Assembly (NCBI GenBank): GCA_903842845.1
Contig: CAIMNN010000096.1
Span: forward strand, 1 to 5,837
Reading direction: 5' to 3'
DNA length: 5,837 nt
From: an uncultured Acidobacteriaceae bacterium
Lineage (GTDB): Bacteria; Acidobacteriota; Terriglobia; Terriglobales; Acidobacteriaceae
Positions 1 to 5,837 of this stretch are shown here, piece by piece. Numbering within the stretch: the stretch's first letter is position 1; each line of letters starts with the position of its first letter. A model generated the notes under the pieces. It was not told where the DNA came from. It saw only the letters and a program-made list of their open reading frames with translations, and made no database searches. Position numbers and translations under genes: made by a program.

Positions 1-666
1 CTCGGCTAATGAGCCGCCATATTGTTCGAGTCCACAGCCCTGGTGGACCTCAATGAACCAGTCGGCACCTGCGCGCAGGGTTTCGGTGGCGCCTTTGAGG
101 ACTTCGAGTTCGTATCCTTCCACATCGATGAAGAGCACATCGGGCCGGCCGTGCTCGTGCGCCAGCTCATCCACGCTGACCGCGCGGACCTGAAAACTTG
201 CGGCACGGCCACGGGCGACACTGGCGTTGGAGCCTTCACTGAAATAAAGGTTGCCCGGTTTGTCAGCAGCGATTGCATGCAGGACATGCAGGTTGCTGAA
301 GCCGTTGAGCTCGGCGTTGCGGCGAGCGCGTGCTGCATTGAACCAGTTCCCCTCGACGGCGACGACCTCGCCGGGCGCCACGATGTGGGCAAGCTGCATG
401 GCGACGATGCCCTGATGCGCGCCGAGATCAAAGACGCGAGCGCCGGGCTTTAATCCATGCTTGCGCAGGAACTCGATCTCGGGCAACGGTTCCCAGTCAT
501 GGTCATACCAGCCGGCCGAGTCGGGGTCGTGCAGTTCGACCTTGAGGGGAATGCCACCATATATATGGTTGACCACGCGGTTGCGGTAGAGGGCGCGCTT
601 GAGCCAAACACGCAGCAGGCGGAGGTATTTCCGGAGTGCGCTCGGTTTTCGAGATATCTCAGTCAT
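1..666 (-). CDS. FkbM-family SAM-dependent methyltransferase, partial (C-terminus beyond left edge)
   Basis: Reading the minus strand from ATG at 666 gives 222 uninterrupted codons that run off the window, so the stop is not seen. The Rossmann motif I is VFDLGAHQG (residues 78-86), the end of strand beta-2 is VVAVEGN (101-107), and the family hallmark FIDVEGYELEVLKGA lies at 179-193, followed by WFIEVHQG (203-210). This order matches FkbM-type methyltransferases, which use S-adenosylmethionine to methylate hydroxyls on sugars or secondary metabolites; the substrate cannot be told from sequence. The first 35 residues are rich in Arg and Lys and show no signal peptide. The start is uncertain: no strong Shine-Dalgarno precedes ATG 666, and an in-frame GTG at 675 would add three residues. 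The gene is transcribed away from the beta-helix gene. Family assignment is firm, specificity unknown. Confidence 0.9.
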   Translation of the reverse strand, partial: MTEISRKPSALRKYLRLLRVWLKRALYRNRVVNHIYGGIPLKVELHDPDSAGWYDHDWEPLPEIEFLRKHGLKPGARVFDLGAHQGIVAMQLAHIVAPGEVVAVEGNWFNAARARRNAELNGFSNLHVLHAIAADKPGNLYFSEGSNASVARGRAASFQVRAVSVDELAHEHGRPDVLFIDVEGYELEVLKGATETLRAGADWFIEVHQGCGLEQYGGSLAE

Positions 667-785
667 TTGGCTCACGTACCCGGCACTAGATATTGCAGTA
701 ACGTAAAAATTCAATTCAATTATCGCACTGCCTGTCACAAAATCAGACTGCGGCACCACCAGTTTATAGATGTCCAATCCCGGCA

Positions 786-804
786 CCAACAACCGCATTG
801 TTGG
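786..804. repeat. Perfect 7-bp inverted repeat (hairpin) in the leader of the beta-helix gene
   Basis: CCAACAA at 786-792 and TTGTTGG at 798-804 are exact reverse complements separated by CCGCA. The element sits 16 bases before ATG 821 and 4 bases before the Shine-Dalgarno. It could be a protein-binding dyad or an mRNA hairpin affecting ribosome access; there is no T-run after it, so it is not a terminator. The remainder of the divergent gap (667-820) shows only weak promoter-like sequence, including TTTATAGA at 763-770 without a convincing -35 box. Confidence 0.45.
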
Positions 805-808
805 ATTT

Positions 809-814
809 GAAAGG
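809..814 (+). promoter_or_regulatory. Ribosome binding site deciding the beta-helix protein start
   Basis: GAAAGG lies 6 bases before ATG 821. An upstream in-frame ATG at 770 would place 17 polar residues before the signal peptide and has no comparable Shine-Dalgarno, so 821 is preferred. Confidence 0.65.
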
Positions 815-820
815 TTTGTC

Positions 821-1522
821 ATGATTAAGAATTTGATCACACTGCTCTTCGTCCTCACTGCCCTGTGCGCACCTTCCTACGCGCAGACAATGATCAACCA
901 GTCCAGCATATCCAACTTCCCCTACAACATCACGACCTCCGGCTCCTACAAGCTCTCCAGCAATATCACCGTAAGCAGCACAGGCGTAACAGCGTTCCTG
1001 ATCAACGCTCCGAATGTCACTTTGGACCTGAATGGTTACACCATAAGCGGCCCACTCGTCTGCACCAACACCTCCTGCAACAGCTACGCTTCATCTTTTG
1101 CAGTTTCATCAAGCCAGCCGGGCACCACTGTTCAAAACGGTTTCATCAAGGGTTTTCTGACGGGCGTGTACGTCAACAGCTTGGGACACATCAGCAACCT
1201 TACCATCAGCTCTTGCGAGGTGGGTATTCAGGCGTCACAATCCACCGTACATCACAACACCATTTCAAATTGCTACTCTGTCGGCATTTATTCACTTTCA
1301 GGTGAAGCTACAGACAACATTGTTACGCTGTGCCAGTATGGAATTTACGCCCTTAGCTCATCCATAATGAACAACACACTTCTGAGCAACTCAACGTACG
1401 GTCTGATGTTGCAAAACGGCGTGTTCTTCGGCAATACAATTCTGAACAACGCGACAGACATCTCCGTCACGGGAGTTGCCGTAACCACAAGAAATAACGC
1501 CTGCACCAGCGGAGCCTGTTAG
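821..1522 (+). CDS. Secreted right-handed parallel beta-helix repeat protein
   Basis: This is a 233-residue protein. Residues 1-21 form a classical signal peptide (MIKN, a hydrophobic core, then a probable Sec/SPI cut after PSYA, before Q22); the Cys at 16 does not fit a lipobox. An N-terminal cap region has ITTSGSYKLSSNIT (37-50) and NVTLDLNGYTISG (65-77), a pattern common at the start of pectate-lyase-like and NosD-like beta-helices. Degenerate rungs of 19-20 residues then begin at G115 (GVYV), G135 (GIQA), G155 (GIYS), G174 (GIYA) and G194 (GLML), each carrying an Asn-rich turn. Cys132, Cys151 and Cys171 fall at the same place in three successive rungs; CTNTSC (81-86) and the terminal CTSGAC (228-233) may form disulfides. 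No polysaccharide-lyase catalytic site is recognisable, so the role may be carbohydrate binding, adhesion or unknown. GC near 1201-1320 is about 45% by hand count, well below purL. A probable terminator follows, so it appears monocistronic. Confidence 0.85.
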   Translation: MIKNLITLLFVLTALCAPSYAQTMINQSSISNFPYNITTSGSYKLSSNITVSSTGVTAFLINAPNVTLDLNGYTISGPLVCTNTSCNSYASSFAVSSSQPGTTVQNGFIKGFLTGVYVNSLGHISNLTISSCEVGIQASQSTVHHNTISNCYSVGIYSLSGEATDNIVTLCQYGIYALSSSIMNNTLLSNSTYGLMLQNGVFFGNTILNNATDISVTGVAVTTRNNACTSGAC

Positions 1523-1548
1523 GGACACTTCGACGGGTGGAACACTCA

Positions 1549-1583
1549 GACAGCCGCACTTCTTCAGGTGCGGCTGTTCTATT
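1549..1583 (+). terminator. Probable rho-independent terminator of the beta-helix gene
   Basis: ACAGCCGCAC (1550-1559) pairs perfectly with GTGCGGCTGT (1568-1577). The stem can extend inward by a T-G and a T-A pair to a CTTC loop. It starts about 27 bases after the stop codon. The downstream tail TTCTATT (1577-1583) is T-rich but short, so termination may be imperfect. It separates the beta-helix gene from purL. Confidence 0.7.
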
Positions 1584-1655
1584 CCCCTGCCACTTCTTCG
1601 CAGGGAGAAACGGACACTCCAATGATGGTTTGAACCTGATTTTCCACTGGTATCC

Positions 1656-1704
1656 GCCGAAAATTCGGAACTGCCCCAGATTGAATTTCTCGTAAATTTT
1701 CGGC
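1656..1704. repeat. 10-bp inverted repeat in the purL leader, possible operator or hairpin
   Basis: GCCGAAAATT (1656-1665) and AATTTTCGGC (1695-1704) are exact reverse complements with 29 bases between them. The left arm also sits in a compact dyad, CCGAA-AA-TTCGG (1657-1668), so three CCGAA half-sites lie within 50 bases, about 50-100 bases before the purL start. The arrangement suggests a regulator-binding site or leader hairpin. The half-site recalls the CCGAAC core of the Bacillus PurR PurBox, but the sixth base and the spacing differ, so this is only a resemblance. The rest of 1584-1753 holds a small hairpin (CCCTGC 1585-1590 with GCAGGG 1600-1605) and no confident promoter. Confidence 0.4.
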
Positions 1705-1753
1705 CATGAGAAAATGGTATTGAGGCGGCCCCTCATCTGGAGCGAACTCTGTA

Positions 1754-4213
1754 ATGCAGACCCCTGAAGCTGTCACCATTACGCCTGAACTTTTATCCCA
1801 GCACAGCATCACGCCGGATGAGTACCAGCGCATCCTGGGCGCGTTGGGCCGCACGCCTTCGCTGACCGAACTCGGCATCTACAGCGTGATGTGGAGCGAG
1901 CATTGCAGCTACAAGTCGTCGCGCGTGCACCTAAAGCGGCTGCCGACCAAGAGCCAGCGCGTGGTTCAGGGGCCGGGCGAGAACGCCGGCATTATTGACG
2001 TGGGCGATGGCTGGGCCTGCGCGTTCAAGATCGAGAGCCACAACCATCCGAGCTACATTGAACCGCACCAGGGCGCGGCGACAGGTGTGGGCGGAATTCT
2101 GCGCGACATCTTCACAATGGGCGCACGGCCACTGGCGGTGATGGACTCGTTGCGCTTTGGGCCGATAGAGCATGGCGCGGAGTCAGAGGAACTGGTCCGC
2201 AAGAATCACCAGATAGTCGAGGGCGTGGTGGACGGCGTTGCCAGCTACGGAAATTGCTTTGGCGTGCCGAACCTCGGCGGTGAGACGAAGTTCGAGCCGT
2301 GCTACAGCGGCAATCCGCTGGTGAATGCGTTTGCGCTGGGCTTGGTTAAGATAGACGAGATTTTTTACGGCAAGGCGACGGGCGTTGGCAACCCGGTGAT
2401 TTACGTGGGCGCGAAGACGGGCCGCGATGGCATCCACGGCGCGACGATGGCGAGCGAAGAGTTCAAAGAAGGCTCCGAGCAGAAGCGGCCGAATGTGCAG
2501 GTCGGCGATCCATTCATGGAGAAGCTGCTGCTTGAGGCTTGCCTTGAGGCGATGAAGACCGGCGCTATCGTCGGCATACAGGATATGGGCGCGGCGGGGC
2601 TGACCTGCTCGACCTGCGAGATGGGCGCGCGCGGCGGAGTGGGCCTCGATGTTGAGCTCGACCATGTTCCGCAGCGCGAAACCGGAATGACCTCGTACGA
2701 AATTATGCTCAGCGAAAGCCAGGAGCGCATGCTGCTGGTCGCAGAGAAGGGGCGCGAAGGCGAGGTGCTCAGCGTCTTTGCGAAGTGGGGCCTGGACGCG
2801 GTGATTGTGGGAAGTGTGAAGCCGGAGCCGCGGTTGCGCATTCGTCATCATGGCGTGCTGGTTGCGGATATTCCCAATCAATCGCTGACTGACGACGCGC
2901 CGCTCTATCATCGGCCGGTTGGGACGTGGAAGGCGCCAGTGCCGCTTGCCCCTCCGGCAGAAGTGCTGGCCGAGCTTGAGAAGCCGCGCGATTACACGGC
3001 TGATTTGAAGAAGCTGCTGGCGAGTTCGAATATTTGTTCGAAGCGCTGGGTGCATGAGCAGTACGACTCGATGGTGCAAACGAATACTGTGCAGGGACCG
3101 AGTGGCGAGGCGGGCGTGATGCGCATCAAGGGCACGGGTACGCCGGGGCATGAACGCGGCTTGGCGATGGCGCTTGATGGAAATGGGAGATGGGCTTATC
3201 TCGATCCGAAGCTCGGCGCGATGCACGCAGTGGCCGAAGCGGCGCGCAAGGTTGCTTGCACGGGTGCGACTCCGGTGGCGGCGACGAACTGTTTGAACTT
3301 CGGCAACCCGGAGAAGCCGGAGATAATGGCGCAGCTTTCGGGGGCGATTGACGGAATCAGTGAGGCTTGCATAGCGCTCGGTACGCCTATCACCGGCGGA
3401 AATGTTTCGCTCTACAACGAAACGCGCGGCGAAGGAATTTATCCGACGCCAGTGTTGGGGATTGTTGGGATTCTGGATGATGTGACGAAGGCGGTGCCGG
3501 CGAGCTTTCAGCGTGAAGGGGATGCGGTATTGCTGTTCTGGCCCAAGGAACGCGTCCATAACGAACCCGACCCAAATCTGAAGATCCCTTTTGAGCCGGC
3601 TCCAATCAACCGTTACATCGTTTACCCGATGGCGCTTGAACCGGCATTTCCAGTGGCACGGCCATTGGGCCCAGTTGTTCCGGAGGAATCCATGAATGAT
3701 GAGTCGCCCGAGGAGAAGCTAATTCAATTCGGCTCATCAGAGTTTGCAAAGAATATTCTCGGCGACACCTGGGGCACGCCGCCTTCGCTTGACCTGATAG
3801 AGGAAGCAAATTTGCATATTTTTCTGGGAGTGCTTGCAGCCAGGAAGTTATTAGCGTCAGCATCAGATATTTCGGATGGCGGAATCACAGTTGCAATTTC
3901 TGAAGCCGCCTTCGGGAAAAATATCGGAGTCGCAATTGAGCAGGAGCCATCGCTGATGGCATATCCGATATTCGGGCTATTCGCTGAGCCAGCGTCAACA
4001 GTGCTGGCTACGACGCATCCAAGCAACATTGGGAAAATTCAATCTATTGCCGACCATTACAGATTCGCGGCTGCGCGCATTGGTACGACCGGAGGAAAGC
4101 GAATTCAGATTTCTCTCTATGGGGAAAAAGTGGTCGACACGACTATCGACGAGCTTCGAAAGCCGTGGGCCGAATCGCTTGAAGCCACACTTCGTGATGA
4201 GGTGCTGGCGTAA
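1754..4213 (+). CDS. purL: Phosphoribosylformylglycinamidine synthase subunit PurL (small type, with C-terminal-domain insertion)
   Basis: PurL converts FGAR, ATP and ammonia to FGAM, the fourth step of cytoplasmic purine synthesis. At 819 residues it lacks the glutaminase domain of large PurL, so it should work with PurQ and PurS, not seen here. Motifs in order: SVMWSEHCSYKSS (44-56, with the His proposed as catalytic), GPGENAGIID (73-82), FKIESHNHPS (91-100), EPHQGAATGVGG (103-114), VPNLGGE (171-177), QDMGAAGL (276-283), LSESQERML (319-327); the second half has ATNCLNFGNPEKPE (510-523), TPITGGNVSLYNE (544-556) and SDISDGG (704-710). This is the paired AIRS-N/AIRS-C layout. Small PurLs are usually about 740 residues; most of the excess is a proline-rich segment at about 597-655, between AVLLF (591-595) and FGSSE (659-663). 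ATG 1754 has TGGAG 11 bases upstream. GC is about 65% in 2401-2640 but about 50% in 3721-4200. The stop overlaps purF by one base. Confidence 0.95.
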   Translation: MQTPEAVTITPELLSQHSITPDEYQRILGALGRTPSLTELGIYSVMWSEHCSYKSSRVHLKRLPTKSQRVVQGPGENAGIIDVGDGWACAFKIESHNHPSYIEPHQGAATGVGGILRDIFTMGARPLAVMDSLRFGPIEHGAESEELVRKNHQIVEGVVDGVASYGNCFGVPNLGGETKFEPCYSGNPLVNAFALGLVKIDEIFYGKATGVGNPVIYVGAKTGRDGIHGATMASEEFKEGSEQKRPNVQVGDPFMEKLLLEACLEAMKTGAIVGIQDMGAAGLTCSTCEMGARGGVGLDVELDHVPQRETGMTSYEIMLSESQERMLLVAEKGREGEVLSVFAKWGLDAVIVGSVKPEPRLRIRHHGVLVADIPNQSLTDDAPLYHRPVGTWKAPVPLAPPAEVLAELEKPRDYTADLKKLLASSNICSKRWVHEQYDSMVQTNTVQGPSGEAGVMRIKGTGTPGHERGLAMALDGNGRWAYLDPKLGAMHAVAEAARKVACTGATPVAATNCLNFGNPEKPEIMAQLSGAIDGISEACIALGTPITGGNVSLYNETRGEGIYPTPVLGIVGILDDVTKAVPASFQREGDAVLLFWPKERVHNEPDPNLKIPFEPAPINRYIVYPMALEPAFPVARPLGPVVPEESMNDESPEEKLIQFGSSEFAKNILGDTWGTPPSLDLIEEANLHIFLGVLAARKLLASASDISDGGITVAISEAAFGKNIGVAIEQEPSLMAYPIFGLFAEPASTVLATTHPSNIGKIQSIADHYRFAAARIGTTGGKRIQISLYGEKVVDTTIDELRKPWAESLEATLRDEVLA
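3542..3718 (+). other. Proline-rich insertion inside the last domain of PurL
   Basis: Residues 597-655 separate two elements that are nearly adjacent in typical small PurL proteins: the strand ending AVLLF and the FGGSE-like segment, here FGSSE. The stretch has about 13 prolines, few small hydrophobic runs and no recognisable domain, so it probably forms an extended surface loop. The boundaries are estimated by comparison with remembered Bacillus PurL sequence, not by a computed alignment. Confidence 0.65.
3682..3694 (+). promoter_or_regulatory. Candidate internal ribosome binding site and in-frame ATG in purL
   Basis: GGAGGA (3682-3687) stands 4 bases before ATG 3692, which is codon 647 of purL. 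It is a closer match to the anti-Shine-Dalgarno than the site before the annotated purL start. Initiation here would yield a 173-residue polypeptide holding only the rest of the last AIRS-C domain. GGAGGA can arise by chance from Pro-Glu-Glu codons, so use in the cell is unproven. Confidence 0.3.
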
Positions 4214-4215
4214 TG
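4199..4215 (+). promoter_or_regulatory. purL-purF overlap with purF ribosome binding site
   Basis: GAGGTG (4199-4204), inside the last purL codons, is 8 bases before the purF ATG at 4213. The purL stop TAA and the purF ATG share an A (TAATG). This favours translational coupling by terminating ribosomes and fixes the purF start. Confidence 0.75.
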
Positions 4216-5727
4216 CAAAAGTTATTTCAAGGCGTTGAGGGTGTTGTTGACCGCAGTGAAGAGTTGAAGCAGAACGCAAGCGGCGTAGCGGCCGTCCGCC
4301 GTGCGCGCAGCACCGACAAACTCAAAGAAGAGTGCGGCGTGGTTGCCATTCACGGTCATCCCGATGCGGCGCGGATGGCTTATCTTGGCCTCTATGCGTT
4401 GCAGCATCGTGGGCAGGAGTCGGCTGGTATAGCGACGGCTGACGGGCAGAAGCTGGCGAACATCAAGGGTATGGGGCTCGTCAGCGAGATTTTTACCGAC
4501 GACGTAATGGATAAGCTGCCCGGCCCGATGGCGATCGGGCACACGCGCTACTCGACGACTGGCGACTCGGCGCTCTTGAATGCGCAGCCGATACGCGTTG
4601 AATCCACGAAGGGCCTGATAGCAATTGCGCACAACGGCAACCTGGTGAATCTGGGCAATCTACGCGCGGCGATGGAGCGCGACGGAGTGTATTTTCAAAC
4701 CACATCCGACTCCGAGATGATTGTGCAGTTGATTGCGCACTCGAATGCCGGCACGCTGGTGGATGCAATCGCTGATTCGCTCAAGACGGTTGAGGGCGCA
4801 TTCTCGATTGTGATGATGACACGCGACCGCATTTTTGCGGCTCGTGACCCGCGCGGCTTCCGTCCGCTCTCGATGGGGCGCATTAAAAATCCTGATGGTC
4901 CGGATACGATCGTCTTTGCGAGCGAGACCTGTGCATTCGACCTGCTGCGCGCCGAGTATGAGCGCGATGTGTTGCCCGGTGAACTGGTGATGGTAACCGA
5001 GGACGGCGTGACGAGCCGCCAGTATGCGAGCGGCGTGGCGCAGTCGAGCTGCATCTTTGAGCATGTTTATTTTGCGAGGCCTGACAGCCGCATTTACGGT
5101 CGTTGGGTGCAGGAGAGCCGCGATGCGATGGGCCGGCGACTGGCGCGCGAGAGCGGAGTGCCGGCGGATGTTATCGTTCCGGTGCCGGACTCGGGCGTGA
5201 CGGCTGCGATTGGCTACGCGGAGGAGAGCGGAGTTCCCTTCCGGTTTGGACTGATCCGCAACCACTATGTTGGCCGCACTTTCATACAACCTGAACAGCG
5301 TGTGCGCGACTTCGGCGTGAAGTTGAAGCTTAACCCGGTGCGCAATCTGCTTGAAGGCAAGCGCGTGGTGCTGATTGATGATTCGATCATCCGCGGGACG
5401 ACGAGCAGAAAAATTGTGCGCATGGTGCGCGGCGCGGGCGCGAAAGAAGTTCATCTGCGCATCAGTTGCCCGCCGACGGTTTCGCCGTGTTTCTACGGAG
5501 TGGATACGCCGAGCAAGCGCGACCTGATCGCCGCCAATCACTCGATAGAAGGGATTCGACAGTACATCGAGGCTGACTCGCTGGCTTATCTTTCGCTCGG
5601 CGGATTGTTGAAGTGCTGCGCGACGAAGAACCCGTCAGGCGAAGACGCCGGATACTGCACTGCGTGTTACACCGGTGTTTATCCGACCGATTGGGTTGAT
5701 GTGCGGGAGATTCTGGCGGCGCAGTAG
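4213..5727 (+). CDS. purF: Amidophosphoribosyltransferase (glutamine PRPP amidotransferase)
   Basis: PurF makes 5-phosphoribosylamine from PRPP and glutamine, the first committed and usually feedback-controlled step of purine synthesis. The 504-residue protein has an N-terminal Ntn-hydrolase glutaminase domain: nucleophile Cys41 in EECGVVAIHG (39-48), LQHRGQESAGI (63-73), GHTRYSTTG (109-117), AHNGNLVN (139-146) and SSD-like TSDSE (164-168). The C-terminal phosphoribosyltransferase domain has VPDSG (324-328), NHYVGRTFIQP (350-360) and the PRPP loop VVLIDDSIIRGTTS (385-398). Cys280, Cys426, Cys482 and Cys485 align by context and spacing with the four 4Fe-4S ligands of the Bacillus subtilis enzyme, so this is the iron-sulfur, probably oxygen-sensitive, class. 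The 40 residues before Cys41 form a propeptide expected to be removed; Bacillus has 11. No other ATG lies between 4213 and the Cys41 codon. It follows purL with a one-base overlap. Confidence 0.96.
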   Translation: MQKLFQGVEGVVDRSEELKQNASGVAAVRRARSTDKLKEECGVVAIHGHPDAARMAYLGLYALQHRGQESAGIATADGQKLANIKGMGLVSEIFTDDVMDKLPGPMAIGHTRYSTTGDSALLNAQPIRVESTKGLIAIAHNGNLVNLGNLRAAMERDGVYFQTTSDSEMIVQLIAHSNAGTLVDAIADSLKTVEGAFSIVMMTRDRIFAARDPRGFRPLSMGRIKNPDGPDTIVFASETCAFDLLRAEYERDVLPGELVMVTEDGVTSRQYASGVAQSSCIFEHVYFARPDSRIYGRWVQESRDAMGRRLARESGVPADVIVPVPDSGVTAAIGYAEESGVPFRFGLIRNHYVGRTFIQPEQRVRDFGVKLKLNPVRNLLEGKRVVLIDDSIIRGTTSRKIVRMVRGAGAKEVHLRISCPPTVSPCFYGVDTPSKRDLIAANHSIEGIRQYIEADSLAYLSLGGLLKCCATKNPSGEDAGYCTACYTGVYPTDWVDVREILAAQ

Positions 5728-5739
5728 GCTGCTGAATTA

Positions 5740-5770
5740 TTCACAACTGCGGGCGGGAGTTTCTGATAAT
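5740..5770 (+). promoter_or_regulatory. Candidate sigma-70-type promoter before the right-edge gene
   Basis: TTCACA (5740-5745) and GATAAT (5765-5770) each match five of six consensus bases but are 19 bases apart, slightly long. A start about 7 bases after the -10 box would fall at or just before the ATG at 5780, implying a leaderless or nearly leaderless transcript. No terminator hairpin is visible after purF, so read-through is also possible. Confidence 0.3.
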
Positions 5771-5779
5771 CTTCCGCCT

Positions 5780-5837
5780 ATGAAAAAGTTTCTAATTCTT
5801 GCCATATCACTATTAGTTACAACCAGCGTCTCCGCGC
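5780..5837 (+). CDS. Exported protein of unknown function, N-terminal signal peptide only
   Basis: From ATG 5780 the frame stays open to the window edge (19 full codons). The sequence MKKFLILAISLLVTTSVSA is a textbook Sec signal peptide: two lysines, a hydrophobic core, and a Ser-Val-Ser-Ala ending that fits signal peptidase I cleavage after residue 19. The mature protein lies outside the window, so no function can be given. There is no Shine-Dalgarno at normal distance; the nearest, GGGAG at 5755-5759, is 20 bases from the ATG. No alternative in-frame start is seen nearby. The AT-rich codons (CTA, ATA, TTA) contrast with purF. It begins 52 bases after purF on the same strand. Confidence 0.65.
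   Translation, partial: MKKFLILAISLLVTTSVSA

Noticed and set aside
6..431. Minus-strand open frame of 141 codons
   Set aside because: It is a different frame of the FkbM gene, rich in Ser, Pro and Arg, and lacks methyltransferase motifs.
22..453. Plus-strand open frame of 143 codons at the left edge
   Set aside because: It is antisense to the FkbM methyltransferase, whose minus-strand frame carries all the family motifs; the plus-strand product resembles nothing.
457..810. Plus-strand open frame of 117 codons
   Set aside because: It is antisense to the start of the FkbM gene, crosses the divergent intergenic region and overlaps the hairpin; no recognisable protein.
1585..1605. Second hairpin CCCTGC/GCAGGG as a further terminator
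   Set aside because: The stem is only 6 bp and no T-run follows on either strand.
1467..1736. Minus-strand open frame of 89 codons between the beta-helix gene and purL
   Set aside because: It runs through the terminator hairpin and into the beta-helix gene, and its product has no recognisable features.
1523..1753. Purine or PRPP riboswitch in the purL leader
   Set aside because: The hairpins seen do not match the three-way junction core of purine aptamers, and no expression platform is evident.
2183..3559. Minus-strand open frame of 458 codons inside purL
   Set aside because: It is a long antisense shadow produced by GC-rich codon bias; very rich in Arg, His and Ala, without domain structure.
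4660..5541. Minus-strand open frame of 293 codons inside purF
   Set aside because: It is an antisense shadow of purF with the same Arg/His/Ala-rich composition and no start signal.

Overview
The window carries two complete de novo purine biosynthesis genes, purL and purF, coupled head to tail. Upstream is one complete gene for a small secreted parallel beta-helix protein. Each edge carries a partial gene: an FkbM-type methyltransferase on the minus strand at the left, and the signal peptide of an exported protein on the plus strand at the right. The organism is a Gram-negative-like bacterium of moderately high GC. The small PurL form, the purL-purF order and the exported beta-helix protein resemble what is seen in Acidobacteriota, but that placement is an inference from gene style, not from a marker gene.

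Layout. 1-666 (minus): FkbM-family SAM-dependent methyltransferase, 5' part only, running off the left edge. 667-820: divergent intergenic region with a perfect 7-bp hairpin just before the Shine-Dalgarno of the next gene. 821-1522 (plus): secreted right-handed beta-helix protein, more AT-rich than the purine genes, followed by a probable intrinsic terminator at 1549-1583. 1584-1753: purL leader with a perfect 10-bp inverted repeat built on CCGAAAATT. 1754-4213: purL. 4213-5727: purF, its ATG sharing one base with the purL stop (TAATG). 5728-5779: short gap with a possible promoter. 5780-5837: start of an exported protein.

PurF makes phosphoribosylamine, the first committed step of purine synthesis, and PurL performs the ATP-dependent amidation of FGAR. 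PurL here is the small type, which needs PurQ (glutaminase) and PurS as partners; neither is in the window. The overlap implies translational coupling of the two enzymes.

No defence system, mobile element, CRISPR array or RNA gene was seen, and most of the window is conventional. The most unusual point is in purL. A proline-rich insertion of about 60 residues interrupts the last domain, ends at an in-frame ATG preceded by GGAGGA, and is followed by a purL 3' part of clearly lower GC than the middle of the gene.
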